Below, piece after piece: positions 1 to 11,060 of a DNA stretch of 64,000 nt (position 1 is its first letter; every line of letters starts with the position of its first letter). Origin of the DNA: Agrobacterium vitis. GTDB lineage: Bacteria > Pseudomonadota > Alphaproteobacteria > Rhizobiales > Rhizobiaceae. The stretch covers positions 62,001 to 126,000 of the forward strand of contig NZ_JACXXJ020000001.1 of the NCBI RefSeq assembly GCF_014926405.1. Direction: 5' to 3'. The notes beneath the pieces were generated by a model that did not search any database, was not told the DNA's origin, and saw only the letters and a program-made list of their open reading frames with translations. The translations under genes were made by a program, and so were the position numbers.

Positions 1-346
1 CGGCGCGGTTCTGGCGCTCCACAAGGGAGAAGTCGAGGCAGGTCGAGCGTACGGCATGGGTTCTTTCCTGTTGTTCCGCCGGATCGTTCTTCCGCAGGCG
101 GCTCGGTATGCATTGCCGGGTGTTGGCAATGTCTGGCAGCTGGTTCTTAAGGAATCCGCACTGATCTCGGTAATCGGCCTTGTCGAACTGATGCGCCAGG
201 CGCAGGTCGGTTCGGGGTCGACGCGCCAGCCGTTCAGCTTCTATCTCACTGCTGCAGCACTCTACCTGTCTATTACTTTTGTCTCCGGACAGGCTTTCCG
301 CCTGGCTGAGGCGCGCTCAATGCGCGGATTGCGGAGGGGCGTGTGA
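1..346 (+). CDS. Polar amino-acid ABC transporter permease, 5' end outside window (OccQ/NocQ-like)
   Basis: Inner-membrane permease of the HisM/HisQ family, part of an importer for an arginine-derived opine. The reading frame is open from base 2, so the N-terminal part lies upstream of the window. What remains begins in the cytoplasmic EAA loop that docks the ATPase (E-A-G-R-A-Y-G-M followed by FRRIVLPQA) and ends with a hydrophobic segment. The stop overlaps the start of the next permease, so the two are translationally coupled. Order and neighbours match the occ/noc opine uptake genes of Ti plasmids. Whether the ligand is octopine or nopaline cannot be told from this fragment. Confidence 0.85.
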   Translation, partial: GAVLALHKGEVEAGRAYGMGSFLLFRRIVLPQAARYALPGVGNVWQLVLKESALISVIGLVELMRQAQVGSGSTRQPFSFYLTAAALYLSITFVSGQAFRLAEARSMRGLRRGV

Positions 347-1075
347 TGCCGTTCGATCCCGCATTCCTCTGGCAGACCTTCGTTGCTTTGCTGGCCGGTA
401 TTCCGCTCGCGCTCAAGCTCGCGGTTTTTTCGGTTGCGGCAGGTACGGTCCTTGCTTTCGGATTGGCTCTGATGCGTGTGTCGCGCCGCTGGTGGCTTGA
501 TCTGCCAGCGCGGTTCTACATTTTCGCGTTTCGCGGCACGCCGCTCCTCGTCCAGATCTACATCATCTACTATGGCCTCAGCCAGTTTCCGGAGCTTCGG
601 CATAGTTTCATCTGGCCATTCCTGCGCGATGCCTATTGGTGCGCGATGACGGCGCTTGCATTGAATACGGCTGCTTACAGTGCCGAAATCATGCGAGGCG
701 GACTGCTCTCCGTGCCCGCAGGTCAAATTGAAGCCGCCAAAGCCTGCGGTATGGGCAGGGTAAAACTGTTCCGGCGGATCGTCATCCCGCAGGCGATACG
801 CCAGATGCTGCCAGGCTACAGCAATGAAGTGATCCTGATGGTCAAGTCGACGTCTCTCGCGTCCACCATCACCATCATGGAAATCACCGGAATTGCCGCG
901 AAACTGATCTCGGAAAGCTATCGCACCGTCGAGGTTTTTGCCTGTGCCGGCGCAATCTACCTCATCCTCAACTTCATCGTTGCGCGTCTCTTCACGTTGC
1001 TCGAATGGGCTTTGTGGCCCGAGCGACGCAAAGGGAGACGCACGTCCGATCCCGTCGATCGAAAAGGCGAAATCC

Positions 1076-1083
<8 letters not shown>
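346..1083 (+). CDS. Polar amino-acid ABC transporter permease (OccM/NocM-like)
   Basis: Second permease (245 aa) of the opine importer, HisM/GlnP family, normally pairing with the preceding permease as a heterodimer. Several hydrophobic segments are visible, with the EAA loop near residues 128-150 ([20 protein letters not shown]). The ATG at 346 overlaps the previous stop. A GTG three bases upstream is possible, but the ATG is the natural coupled start. The 3' end overlaps the ATPase gene by 8 bases. Function as an opine permease is inferred from the dehydrogenase, arginase and cyclodeaminase genes downstream. Confidence 0.88.
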
Positions 1084-2750
<1,667 letters not shown>

Positions 2751-2823
2751 TCGGTCGCTTCCAGGGGATACGGCGTTCGCGCCGTATCCCGGTGCTGCGA
2801 ATAAACAAGAACGCCGAGATACG

Positions 2824-3939
2824 ATGTACGAAGTTGATATGACCATTATCGGAGGCGGCCTGGTCGGCGCCTCGATTGCCTGGGGTCTAGCACGCTCAGG
2901 AACGAAGCCTCTCGTCCTCGACGGCGCGGATCTGGATCTGCGTGCATCGCGCGCCAATTTCGCGCTGGTCTGGGTGCAGGGTAAAGGGCTGCATGCGCCC
3001 CATTACGCTCTTTGGTCAGATGCGTCCGCCAAGAGATGGCCGACGATGGCAAAAGCCCTGTTCGACGACAGCGGCATCGACGTCGGTCTTCAACAGGACG
3101 GAGCATATACCTTCGCACTCTCTGAAGAGGAACTCGAGGTCAATCGCGAGGATATGGAAAGCATTGCGCTCGAAACAAACGGGCGAGCTCCGCAATTTGA
3201 GGTATTGAATCGCCAGCAGACGCTTGACCGCGTGCCGGGTATCGGCGCGGAGGTTGTAGGCTCGATCTATTGTGCTGCGGACGGACACGTGAATGCACTT
3301 CGCCTCTTCCACGCGCTTCACGCAGCGATGGAAAAGAAAGGGGTGACCTATCGTCCAAACCATCATGTTCAAACCATCGAACCAAAGACTGAAGGCTTCA
3401 TTCTCAAGGGTGATGGGTTTTCCATATTTTCACGCCGGGTCGTTCTCGCCGCCGGCCTCGAAAACGAGAGGCTGGCGCCAATGGTCGGGCTGTCTTGCCC
3501 GCTCAAGCGTAGCAAGGGCCAGATCCTCGTCACGGAAAAGAGCCAGACCGCCCTGCCGTGCCTCTCTGCCGGAATGCGGCAGGCCGACGAAGGTGGTATC
3601 ATGATCGGCGATAGCGAAGAGACCGACAGCGCCAAAATCTCATCGTCATCCGAAATCAGCGCCGTGCTGGCCAGCCGGGCCTTAAGAATTTTCCCCGCCC
3701 TTTCTGATCTGAACGTCCTGCGCAGCTGGACGGGTTTCAGGGTCAAAACGGCGGATGGAATACCCATTTACGATCATTCCGAGCGCCACCCGGGTGCATT
3801 CCTCGTCGCCTGCCATTCTGGCGTAACCTTGGCTGCCAATCACGCACTGATCGTGGCACCGCAGATTGCCGCGGGTAAGCTTGACGACGATCTGTCAGCC
3901 TTTTCCGCCCGGAGGTTCCATGCTCAACAGGCTGCATAG
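2824..3939 (+). CDS. FAD-dependent opine oxidoreductase, small FAD subunit (OoxB/NoxB-like)
   Basis: A 371-aa DAO-family flavoprotein with an N-terminal FAD-binding GGGLVG motif at residues 9-15 and a C-terminal substrate-domain signature around WTGFRVKTADGIPIY. In octopine and nopaline oxidases this subunit carries the site that cleaves the opine to arginine and an oxo acid. The next two genes encode a ferredoxin-like subunit and a larger flavoprotein, giving the three-subunit arrangement known for these enzymes. Its 3' end overlaps the ferredoxin-like gene by 20 bases. Substrate choice between octopine and nopaline is unresolved. Confidence 0.85.
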   Translation: MYEVDMTIIGGGLVGASIAWGLARSGTKPLVLDGADLDLRASRANFALVWVQGKGLHAPHYALWSDASAKRWPTMAKALFDDSGIDVGLQQDGAYTFALSEEELEVNREDMESIALETNGRAPQFEVLNRQQTLDRVPGIGAEVVGSIYCAADGHVNALRLFHALHAAMEKKGVTYRPNHHVQTIEPKTEGFILKGDGFSIFSRRVVLAAGLENERLAPMVGLSCPLKRSKGQILVTEKSQTALPCLSAGMRQADEGGIMIGDSEETDSAKISSSSEISAVLASRALRIFPALSDLNVLRSWTGFRVKTADGIPIYDHSERHPGAFLVACHSGVTLAANHALIVAPQIAAGKLDDDLSAFSARRFHAQQAA

Positions 3940-4243
3940 GATAGAGCAACCCGTCCAGTTCACCTTCGATGGCGTGATCATCCAGGCTGAGCGGGGAGAT
4001 ATGCTCGCCACCGCTTTGCTGGCCGCGGGGATCGACCACGTTCGGCAATCCGTCGTTAGCAAGAGCCCGCGCGCGCCCTACTGCCTGATGGGCGTTTGCT
4101 TCGAGTGTTTGGTCACCGTGGATGGCGTGCAGAATCGTCAAGCTTGTCTGACCGAGGTCGAAGACGGGATGACGGTTATGAGCCAGATGGGCGCGCCCAC
4201 ATTCCCGAAGCTCGCGACAAGCGAAGAGGGGATAGTCCCATGA
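3920..4243 (+). CDS. [2Fe-2S] ferredoxin-like subunit of the opine dehydrogenase
   Basis: A 107-aa protein with the plant-type [2Fe-2S] ligand pattern: Cys-x4-Cys-x2-Cys (CLMGVCFEC) followed about 12 residues later by a fourth Cys in RQACLTEV. It should pass electrons between the two flavin subunits encoded on either side. The ATG at 3920 follows a GGAGG at 3911-3915 and lies inside the end of the preceding gene. The stop overlaps the next ATG by four bases. Tight coupling of the three genes argues for an obligate complex. Confidence 0.87.
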   Translation: MLNRLHRIEQPVQFTFDGVIIQAERGDMLATALLAAGIDHVRQSVVSKSPRAPYCLMGVCFECLVTVDGVQNRQACLTEVEDGMTVMSQMGAPTFPKLATSEEGIVP

Positions 4244-5748
4244 GCCTTCGCGAAGTCTCAACAGCATCGGACCTTCTGGCTTTTTACGACCTTCTCGTCA
4301 TCGGCGCGGGACCTGCAGGTATGGCGGCCGCTGTCGAAGCGTCTGCGGCTGGTGCCCGCGTTACGGTACTGGACGAAAACCCCCGTCCGGGCGGACAGAT
4401 CTACCGCGAGATCACACGAAACAGTCCCGACAAAAGAATCTTTCTCGGTCCCGACTATTGGAAGGGAAAGCCGCTCGCAGAAGCGTTCGGTCTCAGCAAC
4501 GTCGATTATGCGCCACGCGCCACGGTCTGGAGCCTGGAAAACCGGGACGAAACGGCGGATCAGACACGCAATGTCGTCGGCGTGACCGTGGCCGGCTCGG
4601 CCCGAATGATTGAAGCTGAGGCTGTTGTTCTTGCCACCGGCGCACAGGAGCGTCCCATGCCGGTGCCCGGCTGGACCTTGCCAGGCGTGATGACCGCGGG
4701 CGCTGCTCAGATCGCCCTCAAGGCAGCCGGAGCGATGCCATCGGGACCTGTGGTCATGGCTGGTTGCGGACCACTTCTCTATCTGCTGGCAAGTCAGCTC
4801 GTCGATGCAGGCGTATCTGATCTCACCGTGCTCGATACTGCTCAATCTCCCTTCCGGCTCGGCGTGCTCCGACACATGCCCGAATTCATGCTTTCACCTT
4901 ACGTGTTGAAAGGCATAGGCTTGCTGGCGAAGGTAAAACGTCATGCACGCGTGGTTTCCGGCGTCAGATCCATTGCGATCACCGGCATCGAGCGCGCTGA
5001 AGGCGTGCGTTTCACCACAACCGGTAACGAACAAGTCCTCCCTGCCAGCTCGGTGCTCTTGCACCAGGGGGTGATTCCGTCGACGAGCCTGACCAATGCA
5101 GCGGGCTGTGAGTTGAAATGGAATGACGAACAGCGTGCGTTCGAGCCTGTCGCAGATCATGAAGGTCGGACCACCAAGGCAGGCATTTATGTCGCCGGCG
5201 ACGGAGCCGGGATCGCAGGTGCTCAAGCCGCGGAGGTCAGCGGACGCATCGTTGCACTTGCGGCACTTTCTGACTTGGGGCTTGGCAGTACGACGGCAGT
5301 GCCTACGCCGATCAAATCTCTGCACAAGAAAGCCCGCCGCTTCCTGCGCGGAAGGGCGTTTCTGGATGCTCTCTACACACCCCGTTCGGGCTTCCTCGCA
5401 CCGGCAAACCCCGAAACAATCGTCTGCCGCTGTGAAGAAATCACAGTGCGCAAGCTGCGGGAGGCCATTGCGCTTGGACCGCCCGGTCCGAACCAGTTGA
5501 AAACATTTGTTCGCTGCGGAATGGGCCAATGCCAGGGCCGTCTTTGTGCAGCGACCGTCACAGAAATCATGGCGGAAGAAAGAAAGATCAGCCCCGGCGA
5601 AGTGGGAACCTATCGCCTTCGTTCGCCAGTCAAGCCCGTTCGGCTTGCTGAACTTGCACATCTCCCGCACACGCCCCACGCGCTGAAGGCGGTAACCGGC
5701 AGGGATCCTGTCGATCATGACACCAACGAAGCAGGACATTTCTCATGA
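4240..5748 (+). CDS. FAD/NAD(P)-binding opine oxidoreductase, large subunit (OoxA/NoxA-like)
   Basis: A 502-aa flavoprotein with a Rossmann FAD motif GAGPAGMAA near residue 22, a second dinucleotide motif near residue 170 (MAGCGPLLYLLA), and a C-terminal BFD-type iron-sulfur segment with CRCEE and later CGMGQCQGRLC. This matches the large subunit of octopine/nopaline-type dehydrogenases, which takes electrons released by the small FAD subunit. The ATG at 4240 overlaps the stop of the ferredoxin-like gene. The stop overlaps the next start by four bases. Confidence 0.87.
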   Translation: MSLREVSTASDLLAFYDLLVIGAGPAGMAAAVEASAAGARVTVLDENPRPGGQIYREITRNSPDKRIFLGPDYWKGKPLAEAFGLSNVDYAPRATVWSLENRDETADQTRNVVGVTVAGSARMIEAEAVVLATGAQERPMPVPGWTLPGVMTAGAAQIALKAAGAMPSGPVVMAGCGPLLYLLASQLVDAGVSDLTVLDTAQSPFRLGVLRHMPEFMLSPYVLKGIGLLAKVKRHARVVSGVRSIAITGIERAEGVRFTTTGNEQVLPASSVLLHQGVIPSTSLTNAAGCELKWNDEQRAFEPVADHEGRTTKAGIYVAGDGAGIAGAQAAEVSGRIVALAALSDLGLGSTTAVPTPIKSLHKKARRFLRGRAFLDALYTPRSGFLAPANPETIVCRCEEITVRKLREAIALGPPGPNQLKTFVRCGMGQCQGRLCAATVTEIMAEERKISPGEVGTYRLRSPVKPVRLAELAHLPHTPHALKAVTGRDPVDHDTNEAGHFS

Positions 5749-6089
5749 CAGAGCGACTTATCCGGATGCCGACATTGCATCGCGTCGTCAAGCATAACGG
5801 CATCGCCTACATCGGCGGGATCGTCGCTGACGATGAAAGCCTCGGCATGGAAGGGCAGACCCGTCAGGTCCTGACCAAGCTCGATGCATATCTCAAAGAG
5901 GCAGGCTCAGAACGCGCAAACCTGCTCTCCGCCACGATCTTTATCACCGACATGAACGTGAAGTCGCAAATGGATGCGGTCTGGAAGGAATGGTTCGCGC
6001 CGGCGGAGTTGCCCGCCCGCGCGACCATCGGCGTCGCTGATCTCGGCGACACGACGCTCATCGAGCTAATCGCCACCGCTCACTACTGA
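5745..6089 (+). CDS. RidA/YjgF/UK114-family protein
   Basis: A 114-aa RidA-family protein. These proteins hydrolyse reactive enamine/imine intermediates to oxo acids and ammonia. The conserved arginine that binds the substrate carboxylate is present in PARATIGVADLGD, followed by the family's IEL near the C-terminus. The start overlaps the dehydrogenase stop (ATGA), so it belongs to the operon. Opine oxidation passes through imino acids, so a role in clearing such intermediates is a reasonable inference. Confidence 0.88.
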   Translation: MTERLIRMPTLHRVVKHNGIAYIGGIVADDESLGMEGQTRQVLTKLDAYLKEAGSERANLLSATIFITDMNVKSQMDAVWKEWFAPAELPARATIGVADLGDTTLIELIATAHY

Positions 6090-6144
6090 ACCTGGCGAAG
6101 CCTTGGAGGCGGCTGCAAGATCGCAGTCGTTGCTGGAGATTGTT

Positions 6145-7065
6145 ATGGAATGCATATTGATCGGAGCACCGCTGCAAATTGGGGCAGGACATCTCGGTTG
6201 CGAGATGGGTCCGAGCGCGTTCAGGATCGCCGGTCTTGCCGGCGCGCTTGAAGAATTGGGGCACAGGGTTCGGGACCTCGGCAATCTGGGTTCGAAGTCT
6301 GTTCCGGCAATCGCCCATGCCAACGCTTCCGTCCATCACCTCGGTGAAACGGTGGCATGGATCAAGCTGCTTTCGGCGGCAGCTTACGAACACAGCAATA
6401 ACAGTGTGCCGATCTTTCTTGGCGGCGATCACACGATCTCCGCAGGAACGATCCCGGGAATTGCACGGCGCGCCTCGGAGAACGGTCGCCAACTCTTTGT
6501 TCTCTGGCTTGACGCCCACACCGATTTCCATACGCTGGAAACCACCGTCAGCGGAAACCTGCATGGCACGCCCGTGGCCTACTATACTGGCCGGCGTGGA
6601 TTCGAGGGCTTCTTTCCAGCGCTGAACCACGCCGTCCCGCCCGAAAACTTATGCATGATCGGCATCAGGAGCGTTGATCCCGCAGAGCGGGACGCGTTGC
6701 GGTCCTCGTCGATAACCGTGCATGACATGCGTGCCATCGATGAACACGGGGTCGCCAGCGTGACCCGAACGTTCCTCGAGCGCGTCCGCGCCGCGAACGG
6801 GATGTTGCATGTCAGCTTCGACGTCGACTTTCTCGATCCGGAAATTGCACCCGCCGTTGGAACGACTGTCCCCGGCGGCGCGACGTTCCGCGAAGCGCAC
6901 CTGATCATGGAAATGCTTCACGACAGCGGTCTCGTCACCAGCCTGGATCTCGTCGAATTGAACCCCTTTCTCGATGAGCGCGGGAAGACCGCACGGCTCA
7001 TCGTAGATATCGTTGCAAGTCTCATGGGCAAGCGGGTCATGGATAGACCAACCCGCGCTGCCTGA
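6145..7065 (+). CDS. Arginase
   Basis: A 306-aa ureohydrolase converting arginine to ornithine and urea with a binuclear manganese centre. The metal ligands are visible: GGDH near residue 92, DAHTD near residue 119 and SFDVDFLDP near residue 225. The start at 6145 is preceded by GGAG seven bases upstream. In nopaline-type Ti plasmids arginase sits next to ornithine cyclodeaminase, as here, so arginine freed from the opine would go to ornithine and then proline. The arginase may make this operon more noc-like than occ-like. Confidence 0.92.
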   Translation: MECILIGAPLQIGAGHLGCEMGPSAFRIAGLAGALEELGHRVRDLGNLGSKSVPAIAHANASVHHLGETVAWIKLLSAAAYEHSNNSVPIFLGGDHTISAGTIPGIARRASENGRQLFVLWLDAHTDFHTLETTVSGNLHGTPVAYYTGRRGFEGFFPALNHAVPPENLCMIGIRSVDPAERDALRSSSITVHDMRAIDEHGVASVTRTFLERVRAANGMLHVSFDVDFLDPEIAPAVGTTVPGGATFREAHLIMEMLHDSGLVTSLDLVELNPFLDERGKTARLIVDIVASLMGKRVMDRPTRAA

Positions 7066-7093
7066 AATCTACCGTCGAATGACTGGAGGAATA

Positions 7094-8155
7094 ATGACCG
7101 TCGATCGCAAGCTAAACGTGGTTCCGTTCGTAAGCGTGGATCACATGATGAAACTGGTGCTCAAGGTGGGTATTGATACCTTTCTCACTGAACTGGCAGC
7201 GGCGATCGAGGAAGACTTTCGCCGTTGGCCCATTTTTGACAAGACGCCCAGGGTTGGCTCCCACTCCAGCGAGGGCGTCATCGAGCTGATGCCAACCAGC
7301 GATGGTGCACTCTACGGCTTCAAATACGTCAACGGCCATCCGAAAAACACGCGGGACGGCCGCCAGACGGTCACCGCTTTCGGTGTCCTTGCCGATGTCG
7401 GAAACGGCTATCCGCTGCTTTTTTCGGAGATGACGATACTGACCGCGCTTCGCACTGCTGCGACATCCGCTCTTGCCGCGAAATATCTGGCGCGACCGAA
7501 CTCACGAACGATGGCCATCATCGGCAACGGCGCCCAGAGTGAGTTCCAGGCTCGCGCCTTCAGAGCGCTCCTCGGAATCCAGGAACTGCGTCTCTACGAC
7601 ATTGATCCAGCTGCGACGCGGAAATGCACACGCAATCTTACCGGACTTGGCTTCAACATCGTTGAATGCAAATCGGTCGCCGACGCCGTTGAGGGCGCAG
7701 ACATCATCACCACTGTCACCGCCGACAAACAGTACGCAACAATCGTGTCTGACAATCATGTCGGACCAGGTGTTCATATCAACGCTGTAGGCGGCGATTG
7801 CCCCGGCAAGACGGAGATCAGCAAAGAGGTCCTGCTGCGCTCGGACATCTTCATAGAGTATCCACCGCAGACCTGGATCGAAGGTGACATTCAGCAGCTT
7901 CCTGCGTCGCATCCGGTTACTGAGCTTTGGCAGGTTATGACCGGCGACGCGATCGGCCGAAGCAATGATAAGCAGATCACCTTGTTCGATAGTGTCGGCT
8001 TCGCAATCGAGGACTTCTCGGCCTTGCGCTATGTCCGCGGCAAGATTGCCGAATTCGCCTTGTTTACCGAGCTGGATTTGCTGGCAGATCCAGACGAGCC
8101 TCGTGACCTCTATGGCATGCTCCTGCGCTGTGAGAAGAAGCTCGAGCTGGCATAG
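7094..8155 (+). CDS. ocd: Ornithine cyclodeaminase
   Basis: A 353-aa enzyme of the ornithine cyclodeaminase/mu-crystallin family, converting ornithine to proline and ammonia with bound NAD. The NAD-binding segment is IIGNGAQSEFQARAF near residue 140, and the family signature NAVGGDCPGKTEI follows near residue 230. The start at 7094 has a GGAGG at 7086-7090. It directly follows arginase and closes the arginine-degradation part of the operon. Ocd is a standard gene of both octopine and nopaline catabolic regions. Confidence 0.93.
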   Translation: MTVDRKLNVVPFVSVDHMMKLVLKVGIDTFLTELAAAIEEDFRRWPIFDKTPRVGSHSSEGVIELMPTSDGALYGFKYVNGHPKNTRDGRQTVTAFGVLADVGNGYPLLFSEMTILTALRTAATSALAAKYLARPNSRTMAIIGNGAQSEFQARAFRALLGIQELRLYDIDPAATRKCTRNLTGLGFNIVECKSVADAVEGADIITTVTADKQYATIVSDNHVGPGVHINAVGGDCPGKTEISKEVLLRSDIFIEYPPQTWIEGDIQQLPASHPVTELWQVMTGDAIGRSNDKQITLFDSVGFAIEDFSALRYVRGKIAEFALFTELDLLADPDEPRDLYGMLLRCEKKLELA

Positions 8156-8473
8156 GCCCAATTGAGGCCAGAAAATCAGCCATGTTGTATAGGAGAATGA
8201 GGAAACTCTTCTTGCACATGGACAGTGACCCGCCGCTTTTTCAAGAGAATGCTGCTGCTTGTCTAATAACAACGATGCAAATTAGAATAAACGTCTGAAA
8301 ATTTTACGGATATACAATGAATATTGGACACATAAATCTAAATGAGGTGTCTTTTTCTAAAATACATCAAATCTATAGGCTAAATGCACTTTTCTTTATT
8401 GAAGGCACAAGGTCATATAGCGCCATTGCGAAACGACGCAGCTTACAATTATGAACTCATGAAAGGCGCCTGT
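8156..8473 (+). other. AT-rich intergenic stretch between ocd and the methyltransferase gene
   Basis: About 320 bases without a convincing gene, much richer in A and T than its flanks from roughly 8200 to 8450. I searched it for an 18-base tra box and found only isolated TGCA half sites, none with more than about half of the consensus positions. It may hold a separate promoter for the downstream genes. Confidence 0.5.
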
Positions 8474-9418
8474 ATGTCATCAAAAGTCACTATTCTAGAC
8501 GGGGGTATGGGTCGCGAATTGCTGCGCAGCGGCGCGCCGTTTCGACAGCCCGAATGGTCCGCGCTTGCGCTGATTGAAGCCCCGGAGTTCGTCGAAAAGG
8601 CGCATGACGCTTTCGTCGCAGCAGGCGCGGATGTCATTACCACGAACAGCTATGCCGTGGTGCCCTTCCACGTCGGTGACAAACGCTTCGCCGAAGATGG
8701 CCTTGCGCTTGTAAGCCTCTCTGGAAAGCTCGCTCGCGCAGCAGCCGCGAAGTCTGGCGGCCACGTTCGTGTAGCCGGATCGCTGCCCCCGGTCTTTGGC
8801 TCCTATCGTCCCGATCTGTTCGATCCGGGCAAGGCTCCAGAGATTCTCAGCGTCCTCGTCCAGGGGCTAGGCCCTTACGTGGATTTCTGGCTGGCGGAGA
8901 CCCAGGGTTCACTCCGCGAGGTCGAAACAATCCGCGCGGTTCTGGGCAACGACACCCGTCCGCTCTGGCTCTCGTTCACCCTTGAGGATGGCAAGGGGGT
9001 CGAGGATGTAATTTCCGGGCGCAGTCTACCGACGCTTCGATCTGGCGAAGCCGTGGCCGATGCGGCGGTAAAGGCAGTGGAACTTGGCGCCGGCGCGCTG
9101 CTGTTCAACTGCAGCCAGGCGGAAATCATGGAGGCAGCAATCAGAGCTGCGCGCAGGGCACTCAATACTAGCGGCTACTCAACGCCGATCGGCGTCTATG
9201 CCAACGCCTTCGTGCCGAAACCGGAACCAGACGCGACATTGCCTGCCAATGCTGGCTTGAGCGGTCTCCGCGACGATCTCGATCCTCCCGGCTACCTGCT
9301 GTTTGCTCGTCGCTGGGTCGAGGCCGGCGCCACGATCGTCGGCGGCTGCTGCGGCATTGGCCCGGAACATATCGCAGAACTCCGTCAAACCTTCGATCCG
9401 CGGCCAGTCGCCGCCTGA
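8474..9418 (+). CDS. Homocysteine S-methyltransferase family protein
   Basis: A 314-aa protein of the zinc-dependent S-methyltransferase family (MmuM/BHMT-like), which moves a methyl group to homocysteine. The start LDGGMGRELL is typical, and the zinc ligands are a Cys in LLFNCSQ near residue 216 and the pair in GGCCGIG near residue 291. The ATG at 8474 is favoured by GAAAGG eight bases upstream; an ATG at 8459 is possible. A gene of this family (msh) lies in the occ operon of octopine Ti plasmids between ocd and traR, as I recall it, so position supports homology. Its role in opine use is not obvious. Confidence 0.85.
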   Translation: MSSKVTILDGGMGRELLRSGAPFRQPEWSALALIEAPEFVEKAHDAFVAAGADVITTNSYAVVPFHVGDKRFAEDGLALVSLSGKLARAAAAKSGGHVRVAGSLPPVFGSYRPDLFDPGKAPEILSVLVQGLGPYVDFWLAETQGSLREVETIRAVLGNDTRPLWLSFTLEDGKGVEDVISGRSLPTLRSGEAVADAAVKAVELGAGALLFNCSQAEIMEAAIRAARRALNTSGYSTPIGVYANAFVPKPEPDATLPANAGLSGLRDDLDPPGYLLFARRWVEAGATIVGGCCGIGPEHIAELRQTFDPRPVAA

Positions 9419-9446
9419 CCTTCACCCCCCTCTTCGAGAGCCGATC

Positions 9447-11003
9447 ATGACACAGCACCCGCATCTTAGCGCCCCTCTGGAACTGGGCCGCCGCCGTTTT
9501 CTCAAGGCAAGCGCCGCCGTCGCTGCCAGCACATTGCTCCTTCCCGGCATGGCGCGCGCCGCCGGGCCGAAGAAAGGCGGCCACCTGATCCTCGGGATCG
9601 ACAACGCCTCGACCTCCGACCGCCTCGACCCGGCCTACTATTTCGAAGCCTATACCTATAATGTGGGCCTCCAGCTTTTCAACACGTTGACCGACCTCAA
9701 CGACGATTCCAGCTTGCGCGCTGGTCTCGCCGAAAGCTGGGAGCCTGCGAAGGGCGGTAGCGAATGGATCTTCCGGCTTCGCAAGGGCGTGCAGTTCCAC
9801 AACGGCAAGGAACTGACGCCAGAGGACGTCATCTATTCGCTCAATCATCACCGCGGCGAGAAATCGGAATCGGCTGGCAAAGGCTATCTTTTGAGCGTAA
9901 CCGACATCGTAAAGTCAGCACCGAATGAAGTCACCTTCAAGCTCAACGGCGCGAACGCCGACTTCCCCTATCTGTTGGGAGACGTACATTTCGGCATTAC
10001 GCCGGATGGTGAGAATTTCGACAAGGGCATAGGTTCTGGAGCCTTCATTCTGGAGGACTTCCAGCCCGGCGTACGCACACTGGCCAAGCGCAATCCGAAC
10101 TATTGGGATCCGGAACGCGGACACGTCGATTCCGTTGAGACTGTCGCCTACAACGACAAATCCGCGCGTGTCGCCGCACTGCTCAGCAAGTCGGTGCATG
10201 TAGTGAACAATGTCGAGTCCCGCGTCGCACAGCGCCTGAAGGGACACCAGGGCATCACGCTCCAAACAGAAGCGGACTCCTCGATCGTCCTGTTTGTCGG
10301 TCGCGCCGACGCCGACCCCTTCAAGAATATCGACGTCAGGCTGGCTTTGAAATACGCCATCGACCGTGAACAGATCGTATCCTCCATCCTCAATGGAGCC
10401 GGGACGGCCTCAAACGACAATCCGATCTTCCCCTCCAATCGCTATTTTACGAACGACGTGCCGAAGCACGCCTACGACCCGGAACAGGCAGCGTTCCATT
10501 GGAAAAAAGCGGGTTTTGACGGAAAGATCGTCCTGTCGGCGGCCGATGGTGCGACTTTCTCCGGCGCTGTTGATGCAGCCCAGCTCTACCAGCAGTCGGC
10601 TGAAAAGGCCGGCATCCCTTTCGAGGTCAATCGCGTACCAGCCGACGGCTACTGGAATGATGTGTGGCTGAAGCATCCCTTCGTCGCTTCCGGCTGGGCC
10701 GCGCGGCCGACCGCGGACGCTATGCTGTCGCTGATCTATCTGTCTGACGCCCCATGGAATGAGTCCGGCTGGAAGAGCAGCGCTTTTGACGAGTTGGTTC
10801 TTGCGGCCCGCGGCGAACTTGATGAGGACAAGCGCAAGAAGCTCTACCACGATGCCCAGGTGCTGATCGTCGAGGAAAACAGCTCGGTCATCCCGGCCTA
10901 TGCCGCACAGATCAGCGCCTCCGTCTCCAACCTCCAGGGGTTCAAGGCAATCCCAGGTCAGATCGGGCCGCGCACCGCCGAAAAGGTCTGGTTCGACGAA
11001 TAG
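9447..11003 (+). CDS. Oligopeptide-type ABC transporter solute-binding protein with Tat-like signal (OphA-like)
   Basis: A 518-aa family 5 (DppA/OppA-type) binding protein. The N-terminus carries RRRFLKASAA followed by a hydrophobic stretch and an AlaArgAla-type cleavage region, so export by the Tat system is likely. Family features include RLRKGVQFHNGKELTPEDV near residue 110 and an ALKYAIDREQIV segment near residue 300. Two permeases and a double ATPase follow. The set corresponds in position to the oph transporter of octopine Ti plasmids. The substrate is unknown. Confidence 0.85.
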   Translation: MTQHPHLSAPLELGRRRFLKASAAVAASTLLLPGMARAAGPKKGGHLILGIDNASTSDRLDPAYYFEAYTYNVGLQLFNTLTDLNDDSSLRAGLAESWEPAKGGSEWIFRLRKGVQFHNGKELTPEDVIYSLNHHRGEKSESAGKGYLLSVTDIVKSAPNEVTFKLNGANADFPYLLGDVHFGITPDGENFDKGIGSGAFILEDFQPGVRTLAKRNPNYWDPERGHVDSVETVAYNDKSARVAALLSKSVHVVNNVESRVAQRLKGHQGITLQTEADSSIVLFVGRADADPFKNIDVRLALKYAIDREQIVSSILNGAGTASNDNPIFPSNRYFTNDVPKHAYDPEQAAFHWKKAGFDGKIVLSAADGATFSGAVDAAQLYQQSAEKAGIPFEVNRVPADGYWNDVWLKHPFVASGWAARPTADAMLSLIYLSDAPWNESGWKSSAFDELVLAARGELDEDKRKKLYHDAQVLIVEENSSVIPAYAAQISASVSNLQGFKAIPGQIGPRTAEKVWFDE

Positions 11004-11060
11004 GCAAGAGCTTCCGGGCAGGCTGACTTTCCTGCCGGCTCCCCTCATGGAGACAGATTG

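Noticed and set aside
8156..8473. Search for a TraR-responsive tra box before the methyltransferase gene
   Set aside because: Three TGCA-containing candidates matched at most about nine of 18 positions.
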